Positions 36,360 through 44,256 are shown, counted from the stretch's first letter. The stretch is 50,573 nucleotides of DNA from SFTJ01 sp045613305 (GCA_045613305.1 JAZLAU010000030.1:1-50573), one strand, 5' to 3'. Made by a program: numbers and translations. Notes: a model not told the origin generated them from the sequence alone.

Positions 36360-37142
36360 CTAATCAAGTCTCACCACAAGCCCGTCATAGGCTAATTTCA
36401 CACCTTCGGGCAGCATTTTCTCGGCCTCATCATGAAGCCCTATCCGGTGGCACATATGTGTGAGATAGGCTCTCTCGGGTTGTACTATTTTTATCACTTC
36501 CAATGCCTCTTGAACCGTGAAATGTGTGGCATGCTCCTCATAACGCAATCCGTTAATTATGAGCAACCTCACGCCTTTCAAAAGGCCCATAGTTGACTTA
36601 TCAATCACCTTGGCATCTGTAATATATGCCACATCGCCTATGCGGTATCCTGTCATTAACAATTTTCCGTGCCAAACTGGCAATGGTGTAACACTCACTC
36701 CCTCACACAAAAATGTCTGCTCGCCCACTTCATAAGTTCTAAACACTGGCGCTCCTGGATAGGGATTTTTCGAAAAACTGTATGGCATCTTTTCTCGCAG
36801 ATTCCTCAGCACTTCTGCACGTGCATAGATAGGAAACTTTTCTGGACGATAGCAATAAGGACGCAGGTCATCTATGCCACCAACATGGTCATAATGGATA
36901 TGAGTAACCAGCAACGCATCTAAATCCTGATTGCTGGCCCTTAGCATTTGAGTTCTGAAATCGGGACCACAATCAATGAGCAAATTCTTCCCTTGGGTTC
37001 TTACTATCACCGACGAACGCAATCGCTTATCCTTAACGTCCGACGATGTGCAAACCGGACATTCACATCCAATAAACGGCACGCCCGTTGAAGTGCCGGT
37101 TCCCAAAAATTCTATTTCTATCTTTTCGCGTGTTTCTTCCAT
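36360..37142 (-). CDS. MBL-fold metallo-hydrolase (PhnP-like)
   Basis: From the ATG at 37142 the product has 260 residues (a TTG at 37151 is less likely). It is a metallo-beta-lactamase-fold hydrolase: FLGTGTSTGVP at the N-terminus, the metal motif THIHYDHVGG (HxHxDH), LIDCGPDFR, PLPVWHGK and a final YLTHMCHRIG. GCECPVCTS resembles the extra cysteine site of PhnP-type phosphodiesterases, so a cyclic phosphate or phosphodiester substrate is likely. It follows the lipoprotein gene after 22 bases and precedes lepA by 96 bases. Confidence 0.9.
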   Translation of the reverse strand: MEETREKIEIEFLGTGTSTGVPFIGCECPVCTSSDVKDKRLRSSVIVRTQGKNLLIDCGPDFRTQMLRASNQDLDALLVTHIHYDHVGGIDDLRPYCYRPEKFPIYARAEVLRNLREKMPYSFSKNPYPGAPVFRTYEVGEQTFLCEGVSVTPLPVWHGKLLMTGYRIGDVAYITDAKVIDKSTMGLLKGVRLLIINGLRYEEHATHFTVQEALEVIKIVQPERAYLTHMCHRIGLHDEAEKMLPEGVKLAYDGLVVRLD

Positions 37143-37164
37143 ACTCCTCAATCATTCTCGGCCG

Positions 37165-38100
37165 TTATTGTTGTTCAAGCACTCCGTCTTCAAAGTACAA
37201 ATATTGTCCATTGCCATAATACCAATATTCACGCACCCCGGAATGCGTAGGGCGTTCGTTAATGCTGCTTGGTGCACCTATCGACAATCGTACTTCATCT
37301 TTTGTCATTCCCACTTGAACCTTTCCGGCCACTATACACGACCAAACTTCGTCGCTAATGTTTGGATATCTGAGACGTACATCGGTGAGCGAAAACAGGG
37401 CATCAAACGAACGGTTCTTTAACACCGTGCCTCCAGTGGTCATCCACAACATTGCCTTTTTACCCGACTCCACATCAGTGAAATTCACTTTTATAGGGAA
37501 TACTTTATTGCCCGGTTTTACGTCATCTATATGAACTTTCACAAATTTTCTTCCGCCTATCATTTGCTCTGCCTCATCATACCATATAGAGGTTTTCACA
37601 TAACATTCTCTTCCCGATAGTTGCTTCCCTATGTAATCAACCTCATCCATATCAATCAAAAAAGGTATGGTATATCCCGGCTTTAATTCCGATATCGTTT
37701 TATCGGTGGCATAAGTATATGTGTTGACGCCATCACTAAACTGTATATTCACTGTTTGGCGGTTATCAAGCACTCTACCTGTATTATAACCCACATACTT
37801 AAGCTCCTTGCCTTGCAATCTTAAAGTGTCGGCATCATATTCTTGGCTCGCCATGAATATAAGTCGAGCATTATCATCGCAAACATAAAAGCGTTTGTTC
37901 TCTTGCCAATTAGCAAACGAGTCAAGTGGTACGGCAAAGGTGCTTGCCTCTTTCTCCTCCTCGGTCATTTCCTTCACCACTTTCGCTACGTCTTTACTGG
38001 TGATTTTTTTGGTACTTTCAACTCCCGTGAAACATCCGCTCAATGCCATCATTAGCATAAAGCAAAACATGAGAATAATATGTCGTGTAATAACTTTCAT
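37165..38100 (-). CDS. Lipoprotein with SmpA/BamE-like C-terminus
   Basis: The 311-residue protein has a lipoprotein signal (about 1-23) with lipobox LSGC and Cys23 as the acylation site. A mixed beta domain of unknown family follows (about 60-255). The C-terminal 50 residues, with VGMTKDEVRLSIGAPSSI, EYWYYGNGQYLYF and EDGVL, resemble the SmpA/BamE small repeat. Location is probably the outer-membrane periplasmic face or the surface. It is the first gene of the lepA-hflX group. Function is unknown. Confidence 0.78.
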   Translation of the reverse strand: MKVITRHIILMFCFMLMMALSGCFTGVESTKKITSKDVAKVVKEMTEEEKEASTFAVPLDSFANWQENKRFYVCDDNARLIFMASQEYDADTLRLQGKELKYVGYNTGRVLDNRQTVNIQFSDGVNTYTYATDKTISELKPGYTIPFLIDMDEVDYIGKQLSGRECYVKTSIWYDEAEQMIGGRKFVKVHIDDVKPGNKVFPIKVNFTDVESGKKAMLWMTTGGTVLKNRSFDALFSLTDVRLRYPNISDEVWSCIVAGKVQVGMTKDEVRLSIGAPSSINERPTHSGVREYWYYGNGQYLYFEDGVLEQQ

Positions 38101-38551
38101 CTGTTTTTAGGCAATTGTTATAACCATCCCACTTTATTCAGGTTAATGTATTCTCCAACCTTTTTTTAAATCAAACATTGCGCAATCACCGTTCAACTTT
38201 CTCAAACATCGCGCAACATGCTATCTTACAAAATTATCTATTTTTTCTGATGCAAACAAACTATCACAAAAACTTTATGTTTTGTTACCAACTTCAGCAC
38301 AATATTCAACACATATATTACTGCTGCAACGATAATGTCAACACATCACCAACGCAAACCCCATAGCCATCTACGCAATCTTCACTCTACCTTAAGCCCT
38401 ACTACCCTCAAGCAAAAATTCCCGCAAAACGCCATCAGTAGTTGCAGTAACTTCAACGCCATCTTAAGGCTCACTGACACTTATCGGCAGCATCTTAGCC
38501 TTATCGTGCCTACTCACACAAAGTTTGCTTCTGACACAAATTTGCACAAAA
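38101..38551. other. Intergenic region without supported gene
   Basis: About 450 bases between the lipoprotein start and the tRNA cluster terminator. Short open frames occur on the plus strand but have no start signals or family resemblance. The stretch reads as low-complexity AT/CA-rich sequence and I see no RNA structure. Confidence 0.5.
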
Positions 38552-38601
38552 AAAGAATGCTAACAATCAACGTATTATGATTATTAGCATTCTTTGTGTC
38601 C
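38552..38601 (-). terminator. Terminator of the tRNA-Gly/tRNA-Leu cluster
   Basis: An 18-bp inverted repeat (38552-38569 with 38578-38595, one G-U pair on the minus strand) is followed on the minus strand by T7. Confidence 0.85.
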
Positions 38602-38609
38602 GGTTTGAG

Positions 38610-38693
38610 TGTCCGAGATGAGATTTGAACTCACACGAGAAAATTCCCACTACCCCCTCAAAGTAGCGCGTCTACCAATTCCGCCACCCGGAC
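38610..38693 (-). tRNA. tRNA-Leu (GAG anticodon)
   Basis: An 84-base type II tRNA with a long variable arm. The acceptor GTCCGGG pairs with CTCGGAC (one G-U), and the anticodon loop TTGAGGG sits on stem CTACT/GGTAG. The T loop is TTCAAAT and the discriminator is A73. CCA is not encoded. It is last in a three-tRNA transcript. Confidence 0.93.
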
Positions 38694-38698
38694 TCGTG

Positions 38699-38771
38699 AG
38701 CGAAAAACGGGACTCGAACCCGCGACCCCAACCTTGGCAAGGTTGTGCTCTACCAACTGAGCTATTTTCGC
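38699..38771 (-). tRNA. tRNA-Gly (GCC anticodon), copy 2
   Basis: A 73-base cloverleaf: acceptor GCGAAAA/TTTTCGC, anticodon loop TTGCCAA on stem CAACC/GGTTG, T loop TTCGAGT, discriminator U73. It is identical over its length to the copy at 38814-38886, with 42 bases between them. Only 5 bases separate it from tRNA-Leu. Confidence 0.95.
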
Positions 38772-38813
38772 AAGTAATAGTTCTATTACTCAATAATAAA
38801 TTAAAGAACTTTG

Positions 38814-38886
38814 AGCGAAAAACGGGACTCGAACCCGCGACCCCAACCTTGGCAAGGTTGTGCTCTACCAACTGAGCTATTTTCGC
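38814..38886 (-). tRNA. tRNA-Gly (GCC anticodon), copy 1
   Basis: Identical to the copy at 38699-38771 and first in the transcript, 53 bases downstream of the -7 box at 38939-38946. CCA is not encoded. Confidence 0.95.
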
Positions 38887-38938
38887 ATTTTTGTTTACTC
38901 TCGTGAATTGCTTTAAGCATCATTCCCGATTGCGAGTG

Positions 38939-38970
38939 CAAAGATAGTACACTTTTTTTGGCTGTGCAAA
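38939..38970 (-). promoter_or_regulatory. Bacteroidetes-type promoter of the tRNA cluster
   Basis: On the minus strand TTTG (38967-38970), 20 bases, TATCTTTG (38939-38946), exact consensus. It precedes tRNA-Gly copy 1. Confidence 0.82.
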
Positions 38971-39026
38971 TATTTTCAACAAAAAAATTCAAAAAAATTA
39001 CGCATTCCAGCCTATTCTTCTCTGTA

Positions 39027-39599
39027 TCACCTTGTTTGCAACATCTTGAAAAACTCTTCACGCAATGCCGCATCTTCAAATGCTCCGCGATATTCCAATG
39101 TAACTGTATTTGCGCCCTGCTTTTCCACACCACGCATCTTCATACACATATGCCCAGCGCTGCACATAACTATTACGCCTTTGCTCGACAGGTGCTTATA
39201 CAATTCATCGCAAATTTCCGACGTCATTCGTTCCTGCACTTGCAGACGTCGCGCATACACTTCTACCACGCGAGCCAGTTTGCTCAAGCCCACCATTGTG
39301 TCATCTGGCACATATCCTATCGACACGGTTCCATAGAACGGCAAAATGTGATGTTCACACAACGAATAGAATTCTATGTCTTTCACCACTACAATCTTCG
39401 ACCCCGAATATTCAAACAATGCCGACTCTATATAGTCCTCTGCTTTCTGGCTATAACCCTTCGTCAAATCGAGCATTGCCTTAGCCGCTCTGTGAGGGGT
39501 TTTCTTCAAGCCTTCTCGTTCCGGGTCCTCTCCTATAAGCTCCAATATCTGCTTATAGTGCGACGCAATTGCTTCTATTAATTGTTCGTTTTCGCTCAT
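39027..39599 (-). CDS. folE: GTP cyclohydrolase I
   Basis: The 190-residue enzyme converts GTP to dihydroneopterin triphosphate, the first step of folate and pterin synthesis. The zinc ligands lie in SLCEHHILPF and CSAGHMCM. EGLKKTPHRAAKAM, VGLSKLARVVEVYARRLQVQE and TSEICDEL are conserved family blocks. Length is typical. It is last in the DoxX-tpiA-SPOR-folE group and starts 5 bases after the SPOR gene, so translation may be coupled. Confidence 0.97.
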   Translation of the reverse strand: MSENEQLIEAIASHYKQILELIGEDPEREGLKKTPHRAAKAMLDLTKGYSQKAEDYIESALFEYSGSKIVVVKDIEFYSLCEHHILPFYGTVSIGYVPDDTMVGLSKLARVVEVYARRLQVQERMTSEICDELYKHLSSKGVIVMCSAGHMCMKMRGVEKQGANTVTLEYRGAFEDAALREEFFKMLQTR

Positions 39600-39604
39600 T
39601 TCCT

Positions 39605-40096
39605 CTATTCCTCGTCGTCAATATGAATTCTGTCGACAACAATAGTCAACTCTTTTGCATATGCTGGGAATGCTTCTTTCATGCCCTCAAGTGCATCCTT
39701 CGCTTCTTGGCGGGTTCTGTAGTCTCCCACTCTCAAACGCCACGATGGAGCCTTGTACACTATGTTTGTTCGCATATAAGGATATTTTGCCGAAATCTTG
39801 CCCAATCTGCTTTGCGCTTCCTGACGAGAATGCGTGCCGCTTCCCGAATATGCCTGGATGCGGTAGCCAACATTACTCTTTAGCGACTTCGTTGGCATTC
39901 CGTTTTCAGAATTGCCATTTTCTGGCTTCAACCTTTCTTTCAAAAGCGCGGGCATTGTAACTGACACCTGACCTCGCGTCTCATTATTTAAATGAGTAAC
40001 AATATCTGGGCCAGTGGCTTTATCAACCACCTGACCATTAGTCATGAATGCAATCATTAGCAACATAACCGTCAATATGCTTTTTACATTCCTCAT
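39605..40096 (-). CDS. SPOR-domain secreted protein
   Basis: The 163-residue protein has a signal peptide (about 1-22). The C-terminal SPOR domain (about 78-155) begins GYRIQAYSGSGTHSRQEAQ and continues through WRLRVGDYRTRQEAKDALE. SPOR domains bind denuded peptidoglycan glycan strands, mostly at the division site. A role in envelope or division is inferred from the domain. It lies between tpiA and folE, an arrangement I recall from Bacteroides. Confidence 0.88.
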   Translation of the reverse strand: MRNVKSILTVMLLMIAFMTNGQVVDKATGPDIVTHLNNETRGQVSVTMPALLKERLKPENGNSENGMPTKSLKSNVGYRIQAYSGSGTHSRQEAQSRLGKISAKYPYMRTNIVYKAPSWRLRVGDYRTRQEAKDALEGMKEAFPAYAKELTIVVDRIHIDDEE

Positions 40097-40132
40097 TCTT
40101 CTTTTTATTTTGAAAGGTTTGCTCTATCCTTA

Positions 40133-40178
40133 TTTTAAAAGTAGCCACAGGGCTGCATCTATAATCCAGCCCTGCGAC
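40133..40178 (-). terminator. Possible weak terminator/attenuator between tpiA and the SPOR gene
   Basis: On the minus strand a 12-bp stem (GTCGCAGGGCTG with CAGCCCTGTGGC, two G-U pairs) is followed by TACTTTTAAAA. The T run is short, so partial read-through into the SPOR gene and folE is likely. Confidence 0.5.
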
Positions 40179-40207
40179 CTTATTTAAAGCTTAGTTATTC
40201 TATTTTA

Positions 40208-40960
40208 TTAGAATGCTGTAACGATGCCCATGAATGATTCTGCATCAAGAGATGCGCCACCAATCAAACCACCGTCTACGTCTGGCTTTTCAAACAATTC
40301 CTTAGCGTTGCTTGCCTTGCAGCTACCACCGTAAAGGATTGTTGTGTCGTCTGCTACTTGGTTGCCATACTTTTCAGCTAGCAAGCCACGAATAAATGCG
40401 TGGATTTCTTGTGCTTGGTCGGCTGTTGCAGTCTTACCTGTACCGATTGCCCATACTGGTTCGTATGCCAATACAATCTTACCAAATTCTTCTGCGCTTA
40501 GGTCGAACAATGAATCTTCGATTTGAGCCTTAATTACGTCGAAATATGTGCCGTTTTCACGTTCTTCCAAAACTTCACCGATACAGAAAATTGGAGTCAA
40601 ACCGTTTTCAAGAGCCAAAGCCACCTTATTCTTCAATGTTGCAGCTGTTTCACCATAATATTGACGACGTTCTGAGTGACCAAGGATTACATATGTTGCA
40701 CCTGTTGATGCCACCATTGCAGCCGAAACTTCACCTGTGTATGCTCCCTTTGCCATGTCTGCACAGTTTTCAGCGCTCAAACCAAGCTTTTCGCCGATTA
40801 CTGCCTTTACTGCAGTTAGGTGAGTGAATGGTACACCGATTACTACATCGCACTTTGGAGTGATTCCTTCCAATGCTGCATTTACTTCACTTGCCAATTT
40901 TACGCCTTCTGGAACTGTAGTGTTCATCTTCCAGTTACCAGCAACAATGTTTTTTCTCAT
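40208..40960 (-). CDS. tpiA: Triosephosphate isomerase
   Basis: The 250-residue glycolytic enzyme interconverts dihydroxyacetone phosphate and glyceraldehyde 3-phosphate. Catalytic residues are visible in order: Lys in AGNWKMN, His in ILGHSERRQYYGE and Glu in LAYEPVWAIGTGKTA. The phosphate site GGSCKASN and GLIGGASL are at the end. Codon bias is strong, as for pfp and yidC. It follows the DoxX family gene after 27 bases. Confidence 0.97.
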   Translation of the reverse strand: MRKNIVAGNWKMNTTVPEGVKLASEVNAALEGITPKCDVVIGVPFTHLTAVKAVIGEKLGLSAENCADMAKGAYTGEVSAAMVASTGATYVILGHSERRQYYGETAATLKNKVALALENGLTPIFCIGEVLEERENGTYFDVIKAQIEDSLFDLSAEEFGKIVLAYEPVWAIGTGKTATADQAQEIHAFIRGLLAEKYGNQVADDTTILYGGSCKASNAKELFEKPDVDGGLIGGASLDAESFMGIVTAF

Positions 40961-40987
40961 TACTTTATTATATATAAAAATTTAACT

Positions 40988-42307
40988 TTATGATTTATTG
41001 TCTGTTTCACTATGCAAAGGTACTGCTTTTTTACGATTCTTTTTTATCCTTTTTATGCTAAATTTAACCACATTGTGCACGCGATTAATAAATAACACAA
41101 AAATCATGGCCAAAACATAACATCCAGCTATCCATTTCAATGCTTTTTCAGGCGAAATGTCTTCGTTAATGCTCATCATGTCGGCATCAGCCCTTAGCAA
41201 TCGTTCTGCCGAAAGAGAGTCGAGCGTGCGCTTCCACATTATCTTTCCTTCCTTAACATACACCAATGCCGGATTGCCGCGCGCAAGTATCTTCATCTCC
41301 GTATCCTCCATGAAATACATTGGATACTGCGCCATCGATATATCGTTCCAGTAGGCTATTGCTTCTTCTCCGTCGGAGGTGACGCCAAATGTGCTGACGC
41401 CTCTGTCAGTTGCAAATTCATTCAGCTCGTTAATGATATAGGTTACCGATATGCTTATTTTCGAAAGGTCGGTAAACACAAAAAGCAGTTGCTCGCCATC
41501 ACGGTCAAGAAGTTCCGACGTACGGTCAAATCCTGAATCCAAAATCACAACGCCATTTTTCTTTGGCAAATAATCAATAGGAGCCAATGTCTTGGCGCGG
41601 CGGTCTACATACTCCCACTCTTCCTCATCCGGCAGACTATCAATGGTAAACTCTTTTTCTACACCGTCCTTCGAGTATATAAACACAAATTCATCTTCTA
41701 TTTGAGAATCAGCCTTAGGCCCATCATATAGCGCCGTGCCAACCTTGTACGGACGGAAGTCAATCAAAGGCTGATAGTTATAGCCAAGATACTCCAACTC
41801 GAGCACAAACGCCATCGACAAGGCCCAAACCAGCCACTGCACGCCCACTCCATATATGTTGCGCACCCTTCTGTTATAAAACAGCAAATACACCGACGAC
41901 GCAAGCAGAATCAGATTCTTAAAGAATGTGCTCCAATTGCTCAACACTATCACGTCACCGAAGCATCCACAATCGGCCATACGGTCGGTAACAGCCAAAT
42001 AAAACGTGAGCGGAGTCATTACGCCCATCAACGCCACCACCAACAATGGAGCCATGCGTCGATACAGCCCGAATAGGACAAACACTCCCAGCAAAAACTC
42101 CACTACCGGCAACGCAAATGCGCCAAATGAGATAAACGGTTCTAATGTGGTAAGGCCTAATATGTTTACATAATCTTCAAATTTATACACCGTACCCCAT
42201 GGGTCGATAGCTTTTCCAAACCCCGACACTATGAACACAAGGCCAACAATAAGCCTAAACGTCCACACTAAGGCGATGTGCAAATTTGCGTATTTATTTT
42301 CTTTCAT
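40988..42307 (-). CDS. DoxX/MauE-like membrane protein with periplasmic redoxin-like domain
   Basis: The 439-residue protein has an N-terminal DoxX/MauE-like bundle of four or more membrane helices (about 10-165), including IVSGFGKAIDPWGTVYKFEDY and ADCGCFGDVIVLSNW. A large soluble region (about 185-385) follows with a thioredoxin-like outline (VVILDSGFDRTSELL, LLFVFTDLSKIS, NPALVYVKEGKIMWKRT) but no CxxC. A last membrane segment lies at about 395-415 with a basic tail. Bacteroides has this family directly before tpiA. A redox-linked envelope role is plausible from the CGCFGD motif but unproven. Confidence 0.83.
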   Translation of the reverse strand: MKENKYANLHIALVWTFRLIVGLVFIVSGFGKAIDPWGTVYKFEDYVNILGLTTLEPFISFGAFALPVVEFLLGVFVLFGLYRRMAPLLVVALMGVMTPLTFYLAVTDRMADCGCFGDVIVLSNWSTFFKNLILLASSVYLLFYNRRVRNIYGVGVQWLVWALSMAFVLELEYLGYNYQPLIDFRPYKVGTALYDGPKADSQIEDEFVFIYSKDGVEKEFTIDSLPDEEEWEYVDRRAKTLAPIDYLPKKNGVVILDSGFDRTSELLDRDGEQLLFVFTDLSKISISVTYIINELNEFATDRGVSTFGVTSDGEEAIAYWNDISMAQYPMYFMEDTEMKILARGNPALVYVKEGKIMWKRTLDSLSAERLLRADADMMSINEDISPEKALKWIAGCYVLAMIFVLFINRVHNVVKFSIKRIKKNRKKAVPLHSETDNKS

Positions 42308-42333
42308 ATTCTGTGCCTCGCTTTTTATCTTTA

Positions 42334-42365
42334 CAAAGGTAACAATCTATTCAATATTATACAAA
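42334..42365 (-). promoter_or_regulatory. Promoter of the DoxX-tpiA-SPOR-folE operon
   Basis: On the minus strand TTTG (42362-42365), 20 bases, then TACCTTTG (42334-42341), exact consensus and 27 bases before the ATG. The -33 box overlaps the T run that ends the upstream small RNA. Confidence 0.8.
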
Positions 42366-42405
42366 AAAGAAGCGATGAAATGAAACTATGTCCACCTCAT
42401 CGCTT
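42363..42405 (-). terminator. Terminator of the 6S-like RNA
   Basis: On the minus strand a 9-bp stem (AAGCGATGA with TCATCGCTT, 42397-42405 and 42370-42378) is followed by CTTTTTT. Confidence 0.75.
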
Positions 42406-42610
42406 TATATGATAAACCACACCAAAGGGATGTGATGAAACTCCGATAAAACAAGATTTGAGAGCAAGCACGCTTTGTAATCCGCCTGGTCGCGAAGACA
42501 CCTTTTCAGGTTGGGGCCCGCCATTGCAGCACTTGCCGACCTCGGCATTTCATAATAATTTGAAGAGTATCCCAATCAGCTTTGATGTGGCAATTTTTCA
42601 ATGACCTTTC
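42363..42610 (-). ncRNA. ssrS: Candidate Bacteroidales-1 RNA / 6S RNA
   Basis: A stretch of about 250 bases downstream of rplT has its own consensus promoter and terminator but no gene. On the minus strand it folds as one long interrupted hairpin. An 11-bp outer stem pairs CCACATCAAAG with CTTTGGTGTGG (one G-U). A broken stem then pairs GGGAT with ATCCC and ACTC with GAGT. The inner part has hairpins such as TGCCGAGGTCGGCA. A long hairpin with a central bubble is the 6S pattern, which mimics an open promoter and traps RNA polymerase. From memory, the Bacteroidales-1 motif lies downstream of the L20 gene and was later assigned to 6S RNA. The 5' end is inferred from the promoter. A covariance-model search would decide. 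Confidence 0.68.
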
Positions 42611-42616
42611 GTTATG

Positions 42617-42648
42617 CAAATATAGGAATAGGCAAAGGAAATTGCAAC
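42617..42648 (-). promoter_or_regulatory. Promoter of the 6S-like RNA
   Basis: On the minus strand GTTG (42645-42648), 20 bases, then TATATTTG (42617-42624). The -7 box is exact and the -33 box has one mismatch; transcription should begin near 42610. Confidence 0.75.
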
Positions 42649-42834
42649 ATTTCAATAAAATATTTTCCTCTGCTTTTTGTTAAATTTTCTATATCTGTAT
42701 CAACCGATTTTCCGCTCGAAATGCATTTCAAACAAGCACTCACCTTTTATTCAGCACCATTTCTCGCCACTCTCTTCTGTCGCTTTATGGCAAATTAAAA
42801 TCCGACTCCGCTCACCACATTCACACCATCTTCT

Positions 42835-42876
42835 CAAAAAACAAAAAGTCTCCCCAAAACATTGGGAAGACTTTTT
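42835..42876 (-). terminator. Terminator of the thrS-infC-rpmI-rplT operon
   Basis: On the minus strand a 14-bp stem (AAAAAGTCTTCCCA with TGGGGAGACTTTTT, one G-U pair) is followed by TTTTTGTTTTTT. It lies about 30 bases after the rplT stop. Confidence 0.88.
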
Positions 42877-42903
42877 ATGTTACTTTGCAGTATGCTCTAA
42901 ATA

Positions 42904-43254
42904 TTAAGCATTCTTTACTTTGTCAACTACAGCCTTGAATGCTGCTGGGTTGTTCATAGCAAGGTCTGCAAGGACTTTGCGGTTAATTTCGATACCAGCC
43001 TTGTGGATCAAACCCATCAATTGTGAGTAAGAAAGACCTTCAAGACGTGCAGCTGCATTGATACGTTGAATCCACAACGCACGGAAGTTGCGCTTCTTGT
43101 TCTTTCTATCGCGGTAAGCATAAGTCAAACCTTTTTCCCAAGTATTCTTGGCAACGGTCCACACGTTCTTACGGCAACCAAAATAACCTCTTGTAAGTTT
43201 TAGAACTTTTTTTCTACGTGCTCTTGAAGCAACATGATTTACTGATCTAGGCAT
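42904..43254 (-). CDS. rplT: Large-subunit ribosomal protein L20
   Basis: The 116-residue protein begins MPRSVNHVASRARRKKVLK, the usual basic N-terminal extension, followed by KNKKRNFRALWIQRINAAA and SYSQLMGLIHKAGIEINRK. L20 binds 23S rRNA early in 50S assembly and in several bacteria represses its own operon. It is last in thrS-infC-rpmI-rplT, 105 bases after rpmI. Confidence 0.98.
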   Translation of the reverse strand: MPRSVNHVASRARRKKVLKLTRGYFGCRKNVWTVAKNTWEKGLTYAYRDRKNKKRNFRALWIQRINAAARLEGLSYSQLMGLIHKAGIEINRKVLADLAMNNPAAFKAVVDKVKNA

Positions 43255-43359
43255 GTTTTAATCATTTTTGAATGTTAGCGGCTTTTTGCTCTTTTTGTGC
43301 TAAACATTCGGTTAATAAAAAACTTTAAGAATCTCTTTTAAAAAATCAATTGAAACGAA

Positions 43360-43557
43360 TTACTTCATCACCAACATCTTGCGAACATTGTTCATGTCTG
43401 CAGTGTCAACCAATGAGAAGTGAGTCAAATGTCTCTTTTGCTTCTTTGTTTTCTTTGTCAAGATGTGGCTCTTGTAAGCATGTTTTCTCTTGATCTTTCC
43501 TGATCCGGTAAGGGTGAACCTTTTTTTGGCACCGGAATTAGTCTTAATCTTTGGCAT
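43360..43557 (-). CDS. rpmI: Large-subunit ribosomal protein L35
   Basis: The 65-residue basic protein starts MPKIKTNSGAKKRFTLTGSG and contains KIKRKHAYKSHILTKKTKKQ, the L35 signature. Length is normal. It lies 90 bases after infC; that gap holds a GC-rich hairpin. Confidence 0.97.
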   Translation of the reverse strand: MPKIKTNSGAKKRFTLTGSGKIKRKHAYKSHILTKKTKKQKRHLTHFSLVDTADMNNVRKMLVMK

Positions 43558-43593
43558 TTTCTTAAAATAGTTTAAATTTATAATTTTATTACA

Positions 43594-43623
43594 GGGGCTG
43601 GGTACTTACTAAACCCAACGCCC
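43594..43623 (-). promoter_or_regulatory. Hairpin in the infC-rpmI gap
   Basis: On the minus strand GGGCGTTGGGT pairs with ACCCAGCCCC (one G-U and a one-base bulge) around a 9-base loop, 37 bases before the rpmI start. It has no T run, so a leader element or L20-binding site fits better than a terminator. The role is inferred from the position only. Confidence 0.45.
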
Positions 43624-43647
43624 ATCTTTTTTTCGTTGTTAATAATA

Positions 43648-44247
43648 TTACTTCTTTTTTGGAGTAAGCATTATTATCATTCTCTTTCCTTCAAGAACTG
43701 GCAATTGTTCAACCTTGCCATATTCTTCCAAGTCGTTGGCAAATCTTAGCAACAACACTTCACCTTGTTCCTTAAACAAGATTGAACGACCTTTAAAGAA
43801 CACATAAGCCTTCACCTTGCTGCCTTCTTTCAAGAATTCAACAGCGTGCTTCAACTTGAAGTTGTAGTCGTGGTCATCGGTTTGTGGTCCGAATCTGATT
43901 TCCTTAACCACCACCTTAGTTGACTTCGCCTTTTGCTCCTTCAAGCGTTTGCGTTGCTGATACAAGAATTTTTGGTAATCAAGCACACGGCACACTGGAG
44001 GCACTGCATTTGGCGAGATTTCTATCAAATCCAGGTCCAAATCGTCAGCAATCTTCAATGCTTCTGCTATTGGGTACACACCAGGCTCTACATTATCGCC
44101 AACGAGGCGCACCTCTTTAGCGCGAATGTCATCATTTATTGCATGTTGGTCGCCGCCTTTTTCTTTGTCGTTTTTGCGACCGTTTTGTGGCCTTTGATTG
44201 GCACCTGCTGGCTTTTTAGGGCCGGTAAACAATGGTTTTTTCTCCAT
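43648..44247 (-). CDS. infC: Translation initiation factor IF-3
   Basis: The 199-residue factor keeps 30S subunits free and checks initiator tRNA pairing. It has a lysine- and asparagine-rich N-terminal extension (about 1-35), the N-domain (INDDIRAKEVRLVGD, EISPNAVPPVCRVLDYQKF) and the C-domain (VKEIRFGPQTDDHDYNFK, KAYVFFKGR). An ATG start is used here rather than the rare AUU known in E. coli. It begins 9 bases after thrS. Confidence 0.97.
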   Translation of the reverse strand: MEKKPLFTGPKKPAGANQRPQNGRKNDKEKGGDQHAINDDIRAKEVRLVGDNVEPGVYPIAEALKIADDLDLDLIEISPNAVPPVCRVLDYQKFLYQQRKRLKEQKAKSTKVVVKEIRFGPQTDDHDYNFKLKHAVEFLKEGSKVKAYVFFKGRSILFKEQGEVLLLRFANDLEEYGKVEQLPVLEGKRMIIMLTPKKK

Positions 44248-44256
44248 TAAGTAATA

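Larger units (their letters stand above)
38699..38886 (-). repeat. Tandem duplication of tRNA-Gly
   Basis: Two identical 73-base tRNA genes lie in direct orientation. The short flanks also match for a few bases (TGAGCGAAAAACGGG on the plus strand before both copies), which suggests a local duplication. Confidence 0.85.

Noticed and set aside
38609..39133. Open frames over the tRNA cluster, including peptides like ENSSVGRAQPCQGWG
   Set aside because: These are the well-known false translations of tRNA genes.
42601..42907. Two plus-strand open frames of 65-76 codons downstream of rplT
   Set aside because: They cover the small-RNA promoter and the rplT terminator, have no ribosome site and look like chance frames.
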